Of a stretch of DNA of 64,000 bases, positions 8,304 through 15,757 are shown in pieces. The stretch is from assembly GCF_000423185.1 (NCBI RefSeq), contig NZ_AUHM01000018.1, forward strand, positions 1-64,000, read 5' to 3'. Under the pieces are notes generated by a model that was not told the origin of the DNA, ran no database searches, and worked only from the letters and a program-made list of their open reading frames with translations. The position numbers and the translations under genes are program-made. The DNA is from Inquilinus limosus DSM 16000 (GTDB lineage Bacteria > Pseudomonadota > Alphaproteobacteria > DSM-16000 > Inquilinaceae). How positions within the stretch are numbered: position 1 is the first letter of the stretch; each line of letters opens with the position of its first letter.

Positions 8304-9026
8304 ATGACCGACTGGTTCTCGCTCGCCGAGTTCACCGCCCTGATCCAGGTCGTCATCATCGACGTGGCGCTGGCGGGCGATAACGCCATCGTCGTCGGCA
8401 TGGCCGCGGCGGGCCTCGCGGCCGACGAGCGGCGGCGCGCCATCGTCTGGGGCATCGTCGCCGCCACCGTGCTGCGAATCGTCTTCGCCCTGTTCACCAC
8501 CCAGCTGCTGCAGATCGTCGGCCTGCTGTTCGCCGGCGGCATCCTGCTGCTGTGGGTGTGCTGGAAGCTGTGGCGCGAGCTGCGCGCCGACCACGCCGCC
8601 GAGGCCGCGGCGCTGGACGGGGACGAGGCGGTCGCGGGTGGGGACGGTTCCGGCGGAGGGAACCCCCTCCCCCTATCCCCCTCCCGCGAGGGGAGGGGGG
8701 ACTCGAATACGGCGGCCCCGGCGGCGGCGGCCCCCACCAAAACCTTCCGCCAGGCCGTCACCCAGATCGTGGTGGCCGACGTGTCGATGTCGCTCGACAA
8801 CGTGCTGGCCGTGGCCGGCACCGCGCGCGACCACATCGAGGTGCTGATCGTCGGCCTCGCCCTCTCCGTCGCGCTGATGGGCCTGGCCGCCAACTTCGTC
8901 GCCCGGCTGCTGCACCGCCACCGCTGGATCGCCTATGTCGGGCTGCTGATCATCCTCTATGTCGCGATCAAGATGATGTGGGATGGGGGGCATGAGATCT
9001 GGGCCGTCGCACAGCCCGCTTCATAA
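8304..9026 (+). CDS. TerC/YjbE-family integral membrane protein
   Basis: A 240-aa membrane protein with the internal duplication of the TerC/YjbE family: IIDVALAGDNAIVVGMA (18-34) in the first half and VVADVSMSLDNVLAVAG (156-172) in the second, each with the D...DN pair in a membrane helix. Members of this family are linked to metal-ion efflux (Mn2+ in several bacteria). The loop joining the halves (about 95-145) is low-complexity. At residues 120-133 (NPLPLSPSREGRGD) it is the translation of a palindromic repeat that elsewhere in this window is intergenic. The insertion keeps the frame and falls in a loop, so the protein may still fold. Confidence 0.85.
   Translation: MTDWFSLAEFTALIQVVIIDVALAGDNAIVVGMAAAGLAADERRRAIVWGIVAATVLRIVFALFTTQLLQIVGLLFAGGILLLWVCWKLWRELRADHAAEAAALDGDEAVAGGDGSGGGNPLPLSPSREGRGDSNTAAPAAAAPTKTFRQAVTQIVVADVSMSLDNVLAVAGTARDHIEVLIVGLALSVALMGLAANFVARLLHRHRWIAYVGLLIILYVAIKMMWDGGHEIWAVAQPAS
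8661..8705. repeat. Palindromic GC-rich repeat (family A) inserted in frame inside a gene
   Basis: The arms are CCCCCTCCCGC and the complementary GAGGGGAGGGGGG, preceded by a second C-rich block. The same unit lies between genes at 9250, 9902, 25736 and 25855. Here it is within the TerC-like coding sequence and has no stop in the used frame. Confidence 0.85.
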
Positions 9027-9505
9027 CGCATCTGGCGCGGCCGGGGCGGCGGTCCGGGCCGGTGTCGCTGGATGGCCACGCCCCTGCGGGGCTCGCCATG
9101 ACGAATCGGGGATCGGGGTTGGCATTGTCCTGGGGCGCCGGCGCTCCCCCTCACCCTCCCGTCGCTGACGCGACGGGCCCCTCCCTCTCCCCGAGGAGAG
9201 GGAAGACGGGCCGGGCGCCGGTGAAGGCGGGGCCGGCGCGGGCTGGGAGAACCCCCTCCCCCTAGCCCCCTCCCGCGAGGGGAGGGGGGACCGGAAAAGA
9301 TCCGGCGCGAAGGCGGAACGCTGCAAGGGCTCAGCGCGGGCCCGGATCCGGCGATCGGGGGTGGAACCGGGAGGGCGGATTTTCCCGTTGGACGTGCATC
9401 AGCGCGCGGAGACGGCCATGCGCCATCGCGAGACGACACCGCCGGACCGCGGCGGCGCGGCGTCGGCCGGCCCGCCGCCCTTCCCCGTCATTGAGGAGAT
9501 CCGGT
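9027..9505. other. Gene-free region rich in palindromic repeats
   Basis: It contains a half copy of a 'GGATGGCC...GGGGCTCGCCATGACG' repeat (about 9066-9103, family C), a family B element with CCCTCACCCTCCCG and CCCTCTCCCCGAGGAGAGGG (about 9146-9205), and a complete family A palindrome (9250-9292). No gene is supported. The open frames here are products of the GC-rich repeats. The ribosome binding site for the next gene is GAGGAG at 9493-9498. Confidence 0.75.
9250..9292. repeat. Palindromic repeat, family A
   Basis: Nearly identical to the copy inside the TerC-like gene (AACCCCCTCCCCCTA, then the hairpin with GCGAGGGGAGGGGGGAC). It is intergenic, between the TerC-like and PRC-barrel genes. 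Confidence 0.8.
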
Positions 9506-9877
9506 ATGCGTCGTCTGGCTCTCGGCCTCGTCCTCCTCTCGGCCGTCGCGGGCACGGCCGTGGCGCAGGACAAGCCGCGCTTCGTCACGCCCCAGTCCAA
9601 TGACCTGCTCGGGTCGAACCTCGTCGGCGCCGATGTCCGCAACCGCGGCGGCGAGACCATCGGCGAGATCGAGGACGTGATCATCGCCAACAAATCCACC
9701 ATCCGCGGCGTCGTCGTCTCGGTGGGCGGGTTCCTCGGCATGGACGAGCACTATGTCGCGATCGACCCCGCCGCCCTCGACCTGCAGCGCGAGGGCGACG
9801 ACTGGCGGGTGACGCTGGACGCCACCAAGGACCAGCTGCGGGCGGCGCCGCAGGTCGACTACCGCGGCCGGAGATAG
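9506..9877 (+). CDS. Exported PRC-barrel domain protein
   Basis: A 123-aa protein when started at the ATG at 9506, which has GAGGAG seven bases upstream. An upstream TTG in the same frame has no such site. An N-terminal signal peptide (about 1-20, ending AVAQ) is followed by one PRC-barrel domain (NLVGADVRNRGGETIGEIEDVII... VVSVGGFLGM). Such small exported PRC-barrel proteins are common in alphaproteobacteria; their ligand is mostly unknown. The gene stands alone between repeat-rich spacers and shows no operon link. Confidence 0.8.
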   Translation: MRRLALGLVLLSAVAGTAVAQDKPRFVTPQSNDLLGSNLVGADVRNRGGETIGEIEDVIIANKSTIRGVVVSVGGFLGMDEHYVAIDPAALDLQREGDDWRVTLDATKDQLRAAPQVDYRGRR

Positions 9878-9901
9878 GCGCGGCGCCGGGCCTGGCCGAA
9901 A

Positions 9902-9943
9902 GCCCCCTCCCCCTGCCCCCCTCTCGCGAGGGGGAGGGGGACA
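9902..9943. repeat. Palindromic repeat, family A
   Basis: A C-rich block followed by the hairpin CCCCCCTCTCGCGAGGGGGAGGGGG. It lies just after the PRC-barrel gene and before the convergent end of the RTX gene, where it may also end transcription. Confidence 0.75.
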
Positions 9944-10014
9944 AGGATGCCCAGGCCCGGCCCGCGCGAGGAGACGGCGGGTGGCGCCGCGACGGTCCCA
10001 CCCGCCGGACCCGG

Positions 10015-10821
10015 TCAGACGAGGACGAAGTCGTCGGCCTCGAATTCGTTGACGAGGCGGCCGAGGAAGAGGACCTGCCCGGCCGCGCCGAGGTCGAGCA
10101 CCGTGCCGGAGGATTCCTGGCTCAGATTCGCCAGCGGGTCGAAATTGTCCGCGAAGCCGGCGAGCCGGACCACATCCCGGGACGAGTCGAAGTCGGTGAT
10201 CGTGTCGCTGCCGGGCGCGTCGGCGCGGAACACGAAGGTGTCGGCGCCGCCGAAGCCGGCGAGGAAATCATCGCCCTCGCCGCCTTCGATCGTGTCGTCG
10301 GCATTGCCGCCGAAGACGGTGTCGTTGCCCTTGTCGCCGAACAGGTTGTCCGCCGCGTGCTCCGCGAGCTCCTGATTGGCGACGGCGCGGATCAGGTCGT
10401 CCCCGTCGCCGCCGAAGATCGTGTCGGCCGCGACGTCGCCGCCGCGGAGGATGTCGTTCCCCTCGTCGCCGAAGACGCGGTCGCCCGTGGGGTCGTTCCA
10501 GGCGATGACATCGTTGCCGGCGCCGCCGAAGACGATGTCGCTGCCGGCCATGCCGCCGACGCTGTCGTCGCCGTCGCCGGCGAAGACGAGATCGTTGCCG
10601 GCACCGGTGTTGATGTCGTCCTTCCCGTCGCCGCCGTCGAGCAGGTCGTCGCCGGCATTGCCGGCGAGGGTGTCGTCACCGTCGCCGCCGGACAGCAGGT
10701 CCGACAGCTCGGCGCCCGTGAGGGTGTCGTCGCCGCCGAGGCCGAAGGCGATCAGCATCTCCCCGGCATTCGCGGTGATCGTATCGAGTCCGTCGGTGCC
10801 GAATTCCAGTCTGATGGACAT
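10015..10821 (-). CDS. RTX (hemolysin-type calcium-binding repeat) protein
   Basis: A 268-aa protein made mostly of glycine/aspartate nonapeptides of the GGxGxDxLx type (about residues 25-200), which form calcium-bound beta-rolls. There is no N-terminal signal peptide. The C-terminus (VNEFEADDFVLV) matches the kind of hydrophobic end used by type I secretion and nearly repeats the ADDFAFV end of the second RTX protein at 22736-24421. The start has AGGAGG eight bases upstream. No type I secretion genes are in the window. Enzymatic domains are absent, so it is probably a secreted structural or surface protein. Confidence 0.85.
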   Translation of the reverse strand: MSIRLEFGTDGLDTITANAGEMLIAFGLGGDDTLTGAELSDLLSGGDGDDTLAGNAGDDLLDGGDGKDDINTGAGNDLVFAGDGDDSVGGMAGSDIVFGGAGNDVIAWNDPTGDRVFGDEGNDILRGGDVAADTIFGGDGDDLIRAVANQELAEHAADNLFGDKGNDTVFGGNADDTIEGGEGDDFLAGFGGADTFVFRADAPGSDTITDFDSSRDVVRLAGFADNFDPLANLSQESSGTVLDLGAAGQVLFLGRLVNEFEADDFVLV

Positions 10822-11086
10822 GGCTCGCTCCTCCTGGGTCGAATGATTGCCGACGTATCCGGTATAAGCGTCCGTGAGGCCCCCGGCCTGTTACCGGCGT
10901 AACAGCGTCCGAACCGGAGCCCCGGGGCCGGCCGATCTCGCGATGCGTTCAGGTCGGGTGCCGCGCCGCTGAGCGGCGGGGCCACGCGTGCGGGAGGCCG
11001 CTCGTCGCCGACATCCCCCTGCGGCCGGGCCGTGGTTATGGTGCACCCGCCGACGCCGCGCGGGCACTAACCTGGATCAGCTCCGC
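10822..11086. other. Spacer upstream of the RTX gene
   Basis: No gene is seen in this 265-bp stretch. The only structured feature is the palindrome at 10888-10905, listed separately. Confidence 0.6.
10888..10905. promoter_or_regulatory. Palindrome CTGTTAC-CGGC-GTAACAG upstream of the RTX gene
   Basis: A perfect 7-bp inverted repeat around a 4-bp centre, about 65 bp upstream of the RTX start. The size and symmetry suit a dimeric repressor or activator site. No matching regulator gene is adjacent, so the assignment is an inference. Confidence 0.4.
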
Positions 11087-11326
11087 TCACTCGTCGCGGT
11101 AGCCGCGGGCGGCGCCGGCGGGGCGCATCCGGGCGCCGTCGGGGTCCTGGCCGTATTCGCGCAGGGCCCGGCGGTGGCGCAGCAGGTCCCAGGCGCGGTC
11201 GAGCTCGCGCTCGATCTCGCGCAGCCGCTTCAGCTCGGTGTCGGTCGGACGGCCGCGGGCCCACAGCCGCTCCTCCTCCGCCACCAGCTTCTCGATCCGG
11301 TTCAGCACCGTCCGATCGCTCGCCAT
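11087..11326 (-). CDS. Small DUF2630-type protein
   Basis: A 79-aa protein that matches the DUF2630 pattern: RIEKLVAEEERLW, then ELKRLREIERELDRAWDLLR, then R..ALREYGQDPD and a RP..... GY tail. It is predicted to be entirely helical and probably a coiled coil. The function is unknown. The frame is open further upstream, but that part is occupied by an inverted repeat, so the ATG at 11326 is chosen. No good ribosome binding site is visible. Confidence 0.75.
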   Translation of the reverse strand: MASDRTVLNRIEKLVAEEERLWARGRPTDTELKRLREIERELDRAWDLLRHRRALREYGQDPDGARMRPAGAARGYRDE

Positions 11327-11360
11327 GCGAAGAGAATAACGCAAACCGCCGGTCTGGTCC
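11327..11360. other. Short spacer upstream of the DUF2630 gene
   Basis: 34 bp only, directly bounded by the 154-bp inverted repeat. Any promoter for the DUF2630 gene must therefore lie within the repeat element or beyond it. Confidence 0.4.
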
Positions 11361-11514
11361 GAGACCGTTTGGAAATGCGCTGGCGCGGCCGTCTGACGGC
11401 GGTTTCTCCGCTTCCGGTGCTCATTCCGGTGCTCACGGACCTTTATGTCCGCTGCGCTCCGGTTCTCGAAACCACCGCCAGCCGACTCACGCCAGCGCAT
11501 TTCCAAGCGGTCTC
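11361..11514. repeat. 154-bp inverted-repeat element with tandem 12-mers in its loop
   Basis: The left arm 11361-11406 and right arm 11468-11514 are near-perfect reverse complements over about 46 bp; both begin (read inward) GAGACCG and share TTGGAAATGCGCTGGCG. The loop holds two adjacent copies of TTCCGGTGCTCA (11412-11435) and a small hairpin with arms CGGAC/GTCCG (11436-11451). The element ends exactly where the stop codon of the substrate-binding protein gene begins (11515). Its size and terminal repeats fit a MITE-like or large palindromic element. Confidence 0.8.
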
Positions 11515-12591
11515 TCAGGGGGAGCGGCCCTTCGGCACCATCGCCACCTGGGCGAAGCGGCCGCCGCGCACGACGTGCAGCGCCGTCACCGCCGCCAGGT
11601 TGTCGCCCTTGCCGTCCCAGCGCACCGGGCCGGGATAGGCGACGCCGCGCCACTCCGTCCGGCGCAGGGCTTCGAGCACGGCCTCGCGGGACGCGGCGGC
11701 GTCGCGCAGCGCGGCGAGGGTCAGCGCCGCCGCGTCATAGGCGTTGACCGCGTAGTTCAGCACCGGGCCGAAGCGCCGCTCGTAGCGCGCCACCATCTCC
11801 CGCGCGCCGGGGACCACGCCCGGCTGCGGGCAGGCGGAGAGGACCAGCACGCCCTCCCCCGCCTCCGCCGCCGGCCCGGCGGGGTCGAGGAAGTTCGGCC
11901 GGTCCCAGCAGCCGTCGCCGGCGGCGAAGAGAAGCGTCCGGCCGGCCCGGCGCAGGGCCGAGAGCAGCGGCGCGCCCTCATAGGTGCCGCCGTAGAACAG
12001 CACGTCCGTCTCCGCCGGCAGGGCGGCGACGAGGCCGTCGAAGCCGGCCTCGCCCTCCGCCACCTCGCGCCGCGCCAGGACGGCGCCGCCGGCCCGGGCG
12101 AAGGCGTCGGCGAAGCGGCCCGTCATGCTGCGCCCGTAGGTGGTGGCCGTCGCCACCAGGGCGGCGCGGCGCTTGCCGAGGGCCTGGACGAGGTGCAGGG
12201 CGATCGCCGCCGCGGTGTCGTCGTCGCGGGCGGTGAAGCGGAAGACATTGTCCCAGCCGGAGTCGGTCAGCGCCGGGTTGGAGACGATCGGCCCGACCAG
12301 CGCCAGCCGCGCGTCGCGGCAGAGCGGCGCCGCCGCCAGCGCGACATTGCTGTTGTAGGGGCCGATCACGGCCAGGACCGAAGGGTCGGCGGCGAGGTCG
12401 CGGGCCATGGCGAGGCCGGCCTGCTCCTCGCCCGCATCGTCGCGCTCCACGAGCTCGACCTCGAGGCCGGCCGCGGTCGCCTCCTCGACCGCGAGGCGGA
12501 CGGCCTGCGCCATCTCGCGGCCCAGCGCGGCGCCGCGGCCGGACAAAGGCGCGCTGACGCCGATCCTAGCAGCGGGCGCCGACAGGGACAT
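11515..12591 (-). CDS. Leu/Ile/Val-binding-type periplasmic protein homologue without a signal peptide
   Basis: A 358-aa type I periplasmic-binding fold protein (Peripla_BP_6): IGVSAPLSGRGAALGREM near the start, VIGPYNSNVALAAAPL, and FRFTARDDDTAAAIA. Family members usually feed branched-chain amino acid ABC importers. This one starts directly with the mature fold and has no visible signal peptide, and no permease or ATPase genes lie nearby. It overlaps the upstream DMT transporter gene by 26 bp, so the two are cotranscribed. It may be a cytoplasmic sensor, or its start may be misjudged inside the preceding gene. The transport role is unsure. Confidence 0.75.
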   Translation of the reverse strand: MSLSAPAARIGVSAPLSGRGAALGREMAQAVRLAVEEATAAGLEVELVERDDAGEEQAGLAMARDLAADPSVLAVIGPYNSNVALAAAPLCRDARLALVGPIVSNPALTDSGWDNVFRFTARDDDTAAAIALHLVQALGKRRAALVATATTYGRSMTGRFADAFARAGGAVLARREVAEGEAGFDGLVAALPAETDVLFYGGTYEGAPLLSALRRAGRTLLFAAGDGCWDRPNFLDPAGPAAEAGEGVLVLSACPQPGVVPGAREMVARYERRFGPVLNYAVNAYDAAALTLAALRDAAASREAVLEALRRTEWRGVAYPGPVRWDGKGDNLAAVTALHVVRGGRFAQVAMVPKGRSP

Positions 12592-13501
12592 GGCTCTCCT
12601 CCTTCCGCCTGCGCTTGGCTTCCGGCGGGTCGAGCATCAGCAGGGCGACGAGCGAGCCCAGCACCAGGGCCCCGCCGGCCAGCATCTCCGGCGTCGCGGC
12701 CTCGCCGAGCACGGCCCAGCCGAGCGCCACGGCGACGATCGGGTTGACGAAGGTGTAGGTGGCGACCAGCGGCGGCGACACCCGCTCCAGCAGCCAGACA
12801 TAGGCGCCGAAGGTGACGATGGTGCCGAGCAGCGTCAGATGCGCCCAGGCGAGGCCGGGCACGCCGGCGAGGCCGGCCGGGTCGACCCGGCGCCACTCCC
12901 CGGTCGCGGCGGCGAGGCCGAGCAGCACGAGCCCGCCGGAGATCAGCGCCATGCCGGAGAGGGCGGCCGCGGGGACCTCGGACTGCCGCTCCGACACCAC
13001 CGAGCCGAGGGCCCAGGACATGGCGGCGCCGAGCAGCATCAGCATGTCGGTCAGGGCCGGGCCGGCGCCGGCGAGCTCGCGCCAGGCGATCAGCGCCACC
13101 CCGGCGAAGCCCGGCACCAGCAGCAGCAGCGTGCGCGGCCGCGTCGGCTTCTCCAGCGGCAGCACCAGGCCGATCAGCGCGGTCCAGAACGGGATGGTGG
13201 CGAGCAGGATCGAGGCGAGGCCGGAGGGCACGCGCTGCTCCGCCACCGCCAGCACGCCGTGGCAGCCGACGAAGAACAGCAGGCCGCAGGCGGCGCCGGC
13301 CAGCCAGTCGCGCCAGCCGGGCCGGGCGCCGCGGGCGCGGGCCAGGCCGAACAGCACCAGCCCGCCGGCCAGCGAGCGCGAGCCCATCAGGGTGAAGGGC
13401 GGGATCGCGGGCAGCGCCAGGGCGATGGCGAGATAGGTCGAGCCCCAGACGAGGTAGATCGCCGCGAAGGCCGCCGCGAGGCGGAACCGCATGCTGGCCA
13501 T
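12566..13501 (-). CDS. EamA/DMT-family transporter
   Basis: A 311-aa inner-membrane protein with ten hydrophobic segments in two EamA repeats (IYLVWGSTYLAIALALP in the first, and GAAMSWALGSVVSERQ opening the second). DMT members export amino acids and other small metabolites; the substrate is not predictable. It lies divergent to a CGNR-type regulator, 48 bp away, with a symmetric operator candidate in between. Downstream it overlaps the Leu/Ile/Val-binding-type gene, which hints at an amino-acid-like substrate. A second Met four codons in is an alternative start. Confidence 0.85.
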   Translation of the reverse strand: MASMRFRLAAAFAAIYLVWGSTYLAIALALPAIPPFTLMGSRSLAGGLVLFGLARARGARPGWRDWLAGAACGLLFFVGCHGVLAVAEQRVPSGLASILLATIPFWTALIGLVLPLEKPTRPRTLLLLVPGFAGVALIAWRELAGAGPALTDMLMLLGAAMSWALGSVVSERQSEVPAAALSGMALISGGLVLLGLAAATGEWRRVDPAGLAGVPGLAWAHLTLLGTIVTFGAYVWLLERVSPPLVATYTFVNPIVAVALGWAVLGEAATPEMLAGGALVLGSLVALLMLDPPEAKRRRKEESHVPVGARC

Positions 13502-13516
13502 CCGTGCCTGTGGATA

Positions 13517-13534
13517 TAACCTTATAGGAGGTTA
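13517..13534. promoter_or_regulatory. Operator candidate TAACCT-N6-AGGTTA in a divergent promoter
   Basis: A perfect 6-bp inverted repeat in the 48-bp gap between the DMT transporter and the CGNR regulator. The position suggests binding by the regulator itself, with control of both genes. Confidence 0.5.
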
Positions 13535-13549
13535 CCAAGGAGGCAACGG

Positions 13550-14146
13550 GTGGCCGGAACGGGCGGTTCCCGATCTCAGGAGGCGAAGGCGGAGGAGCTG
13601 TGCATCCGCTTCGTCAACACCATGGCCTGGCGGCTGCGGCGGCCGCAGGAGGAACGGCTGCCGACGCCGGAGGCGCTGCTGCGCTGGCTCGGCGCCAACG
13701 GGTTGGCAGAGGAGGCGCAACTGGCCCGCATCGCGCCGGACCGCGCGGCGGAGCTGCATGCGGCGGCGCTGGCGCTGCGCGAGGCGATCTACGGCGCGTT
13801 CCGGGCGCTGATCGCGGGCGCGGCGCCGGCGGCGGAGGACCTCGCGGTGCTCAACGCCCGGCTGGCCGGGCCGGGGGCGGAGCTGGTGCCGGAGGGCGGC
13901 GGCGTGGCCTGGCGCCCCGGCCCGGCCGGCCCGCCCGGCCTGCTGCGGCCGATCGCGCTGTCCGCCGCGGCGCTGCTGACCGGCCCGCGCGCCGGCCGGG
14001 TGCGGCAGTGCCAGGACGCGCAAGGCTGCGGCTGGCTGTTCATCGACGAGAGCCGGGCGCAGAACCGGCGCTGGTGCTCGATGGGCGATTGCGGCAACCG
14101 CGCCAAGGCCAGCCGCCACCGGGCGCGGCTGCGGGCGCGGGCCTAG
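13550..14146 (+). CDS. ABATE/CGNR zinc-finger transcriptional regulator
   Basis: A 198-aa protein. The C-terminus carries the CGNR zinc finger: RQCQDAQGCGWLFIDES, then RRWCSMGDCGNRAKASRHR, with the four metal-binding Cys in C-x5-C...C-x4-C spacing. The N-terminal helical part matches the stress-induced ABATE domain. The GTG start at 13550 has AAGGAGG six to seven bases upstream. It is divergent from the DMT transporter, the usual context for this family, and probably represses that transporter until an effector binds. Its stop codon shares CTAG with the convergent serine hydrolase gene. Confidence 0.85.
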   Translation: MAGTGGSRSQEAKAEELCIRFVNTMAWRLRRPQEERLPTPEALLRWLGANGLAEEAQLARIAPDRAAELHAAALALREAIYGAFRALIAGAAPAAEDLAVLNARLAGPGAELVPEGGGVAWRPGPAGPPGLLRPIALSAAALLTGPRAGRVRQCQDAQGCGWLFIDESRAQNRRWCSMGDCGNRAKASRHRARLRARA

Positions 14147-15513
14147 CCGGCCTCGTAGCGCCGCTTCAGCTCCGCCGCCAGCCTGGCCTCCGGCAGCAGC
14201 CGGCTGCCGGCGTAGCGGACCTCCGTGACCGCGCCCTTGCGGTCGCGCTCGAGCTCCACCACCTCGCCGTAGCTGTTGTAGCCCTGGGCGCGGGTGATGC
14301 GGCCGCGGTCCGGACCGTCCGGCGTGATCTCCGGCGCATCGAGGAAGGGCGTCGGCAGCGCCGGGTCGGCGACCAGCACCTTGTTCCCGGCCGGCACCAG
14401 GTCGATCGTCCGCCAGGTGCTGCACCACCGGCCGGCCCAGCCGGCGGTCTTCGCCGCGGGCGCGCCGTGCCTGGCGACGGCGGAGAGGATGTGGACGATG
14501 CCCTCGGCCCAGGGGTTGGCCGGGCCGTCCACCGCATTGGTCAGCACCGAGACGGCGATCCCCTGCCCCGGCAGCACCACGGTGCGGCTGATATAGCCCA
14601 GGAAGGCGCCGCCATGGCCGAACCAGGCGAAGTCGCCGGTGCGGCCGATCATGGTGCCGAGGCCGTAATGCCGCTCCACCTCCGCATCCGGGTTGCGCCA
14701 TTGCGGGCGGATCATCTCGCGCCGGCTCGCCGGCGACAGGATGCCGTGCTTCGCCTCGGGGTCGAGCCGGCCGAAGAACAGGGCGAGGTCGCGGGCGGTG
14801 GAGACGAAGCCGGTGGCGGAGGCCAGCGCGTTGGTCGGGGTCGTGCCCGGAATCGGCATCCGCCGACCGAGCGGCTGCTTGCCGCTGTGGCCGGTGGCCA
14901 GCGGCGTCGCGCCCGGCGACGGCAGGTCGGGCACCGTCTCCTCGAGGCCGGAGGCGGCGACGACCTCGCGATGGATCCAGTCGGAATAGGCCTCGCCGGT
15001 CACCGCCTCGATCACCAGCCCGAGCAGGCCGAAGCCGAAATTCGAGTATTTGAACCGGGTGCTGGCCGGGACCGGCGCCGGCTGGGCCAGGGCGTCGCGC
15101 AGCTCCGCCTCGTTCGGGAAGGGCTTGCGGTCCATCCAGTGGTCGGTGTCGGCGCCGTCGCGGCTGAGGCCGGCCGAATGCGACAGCAGCTGGCCGATGG
15201 TGGCGGATGCGACCGAGGGGTGCAGCCCGTCGACATGGCGGCCGGCCGGGTCGTCGAGGCCGAGTTTCCCCTGCTCGCGCAGCTTCAGGATGCCGACCGC
15301 GGTGAAGGTCTTGGAATGCGAGGCGACGCGGAAGCGGTGGCGCGGCGTCAGCGGCGCCTTGCGGCCGAGCTCGACCGTGCCGAAGGCCTGCTCCAGCACG
15401 ATCCTGCCGTTCTCGGCCACGGCGACGACGCAGCCGGGCTGCTCGGTCAGCCGCATCTGGAAGTCGAGCCAGCGCGGGACGTAGTCGAGGGCGGCGGGCA
15501 GCCACTTCGCCAT
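14143..15513 (-). CDS. Serine hydrolase of the beta-lactamase class C / DD-peptidase family
   Basis: A 456-aa protein with the penicillin-binding fold motifs: SHSK (S65-x-x-K68, nucleophile Ser), YSN in FKYSNFGFG, and HGG in WFGHGGAFLGY (the KTG-like position). The family includes esterases, D-aminopeptidases and amidases besides beta-lactamases, so antibiotic resistance should not be assumed. No signal peptide is obvious at the chosen ATG (MAKWLPAALDYV). A GTG 15 codons upstream is an alternative start, and neither has a good ribosome binding site. About 150 residues after the core form the usual C-terminal extension. Confidence 0.85.
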   Translation of the reverse strand: MAKWLPAALDYVPRWLDFQMRLTEQPGCVVAVAENGRIVLEQAFGTVELGRKAPLTPRHRFRVASHSKTFTAVGILKLREQGKLGLDDPAGRHVDGLHPSVASATIGQLLSHSAGLSRDGADTDHWMDRKPFPNEAELRDALAQPAPVPASTRFKYSNFGFGLLGLVIEAVTGEAYSDWIHREVVAASGLEETVPDLPSPGATPLATGHSGKQPLGRRMPIPGTTPTNALASATGFVSTARDLALFFGRLDPEAKHGILSPASRREMIRPQWRNPDAEVERHYGLGTMIGRTGDFAWFGHGGAFLGYISRTVVLPGQGIAVSVLTNAVDGPANPWAEGIVHILSAVARHGAPAAKTAGWAGRWCSTWRTIDLVPAGNKVLVADPALPTPFLDAPEITPDGPDRGRITRAQGYNSYGEVVELERDRKGAVTEVRYAGSRLLPEARLAAELKRRYEAG

Positions 15514-15606
15514 GGGAGCCGAATCCGTTCCTGAGTCGCGAGGCGCACAGGCTCTCACGAAGCGGACCGGCCCGCACCTCCGCGCTTGACTCCGGCCAGG
15601 TGCTGG

Positions 15607-15622
15607 ATGAACATCTGTTCAT
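15607..15622. promoter_or_regulatory. Palindrome ATGAACA-TC-TGTTCAT in front of the polyol-type ABC operon
   Basis: A perfect 7-bp inverted repeat in the 244-bp gap between the divergent hydrolase and the sugar-binding protein gene. TGAACA/TGTTCA half-sites are typical of sugar-responsive regulators of the SorC/DeoR kind, but no such regulator is encoded in the window. The rest of the gap shows nothing clear. Confidence 0.45.
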
Positions 15623-15757
15623 TGGATGAGCAGAATCACAAGCTCAGCCGATCGACCGTCAGGCGCCGTCGCCCCCAAATCGGCGTAGGCTTCCCGCCGG
15701 AAGAGAGCGAGACCGCGAGAGACGCGGCTGTGGAGGAACAACCCGAGGAGGCCCACC

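Noticed and set aside
10015-10821. Regularly spaced repeats resembling a CRISPR array
   Set aside because: The periodicity is that of RTX nonapeptide codons in a continuous reading frame. There are no unique spacers and no cas genes in the window.
14143-15513. Beta-lactam resistance function for the serine hydrolase
   Set aside because: The SxxK, YxN and HGG motifs are shared by esterases and peptidases of the same fold, and nothing in the context points to resistance.
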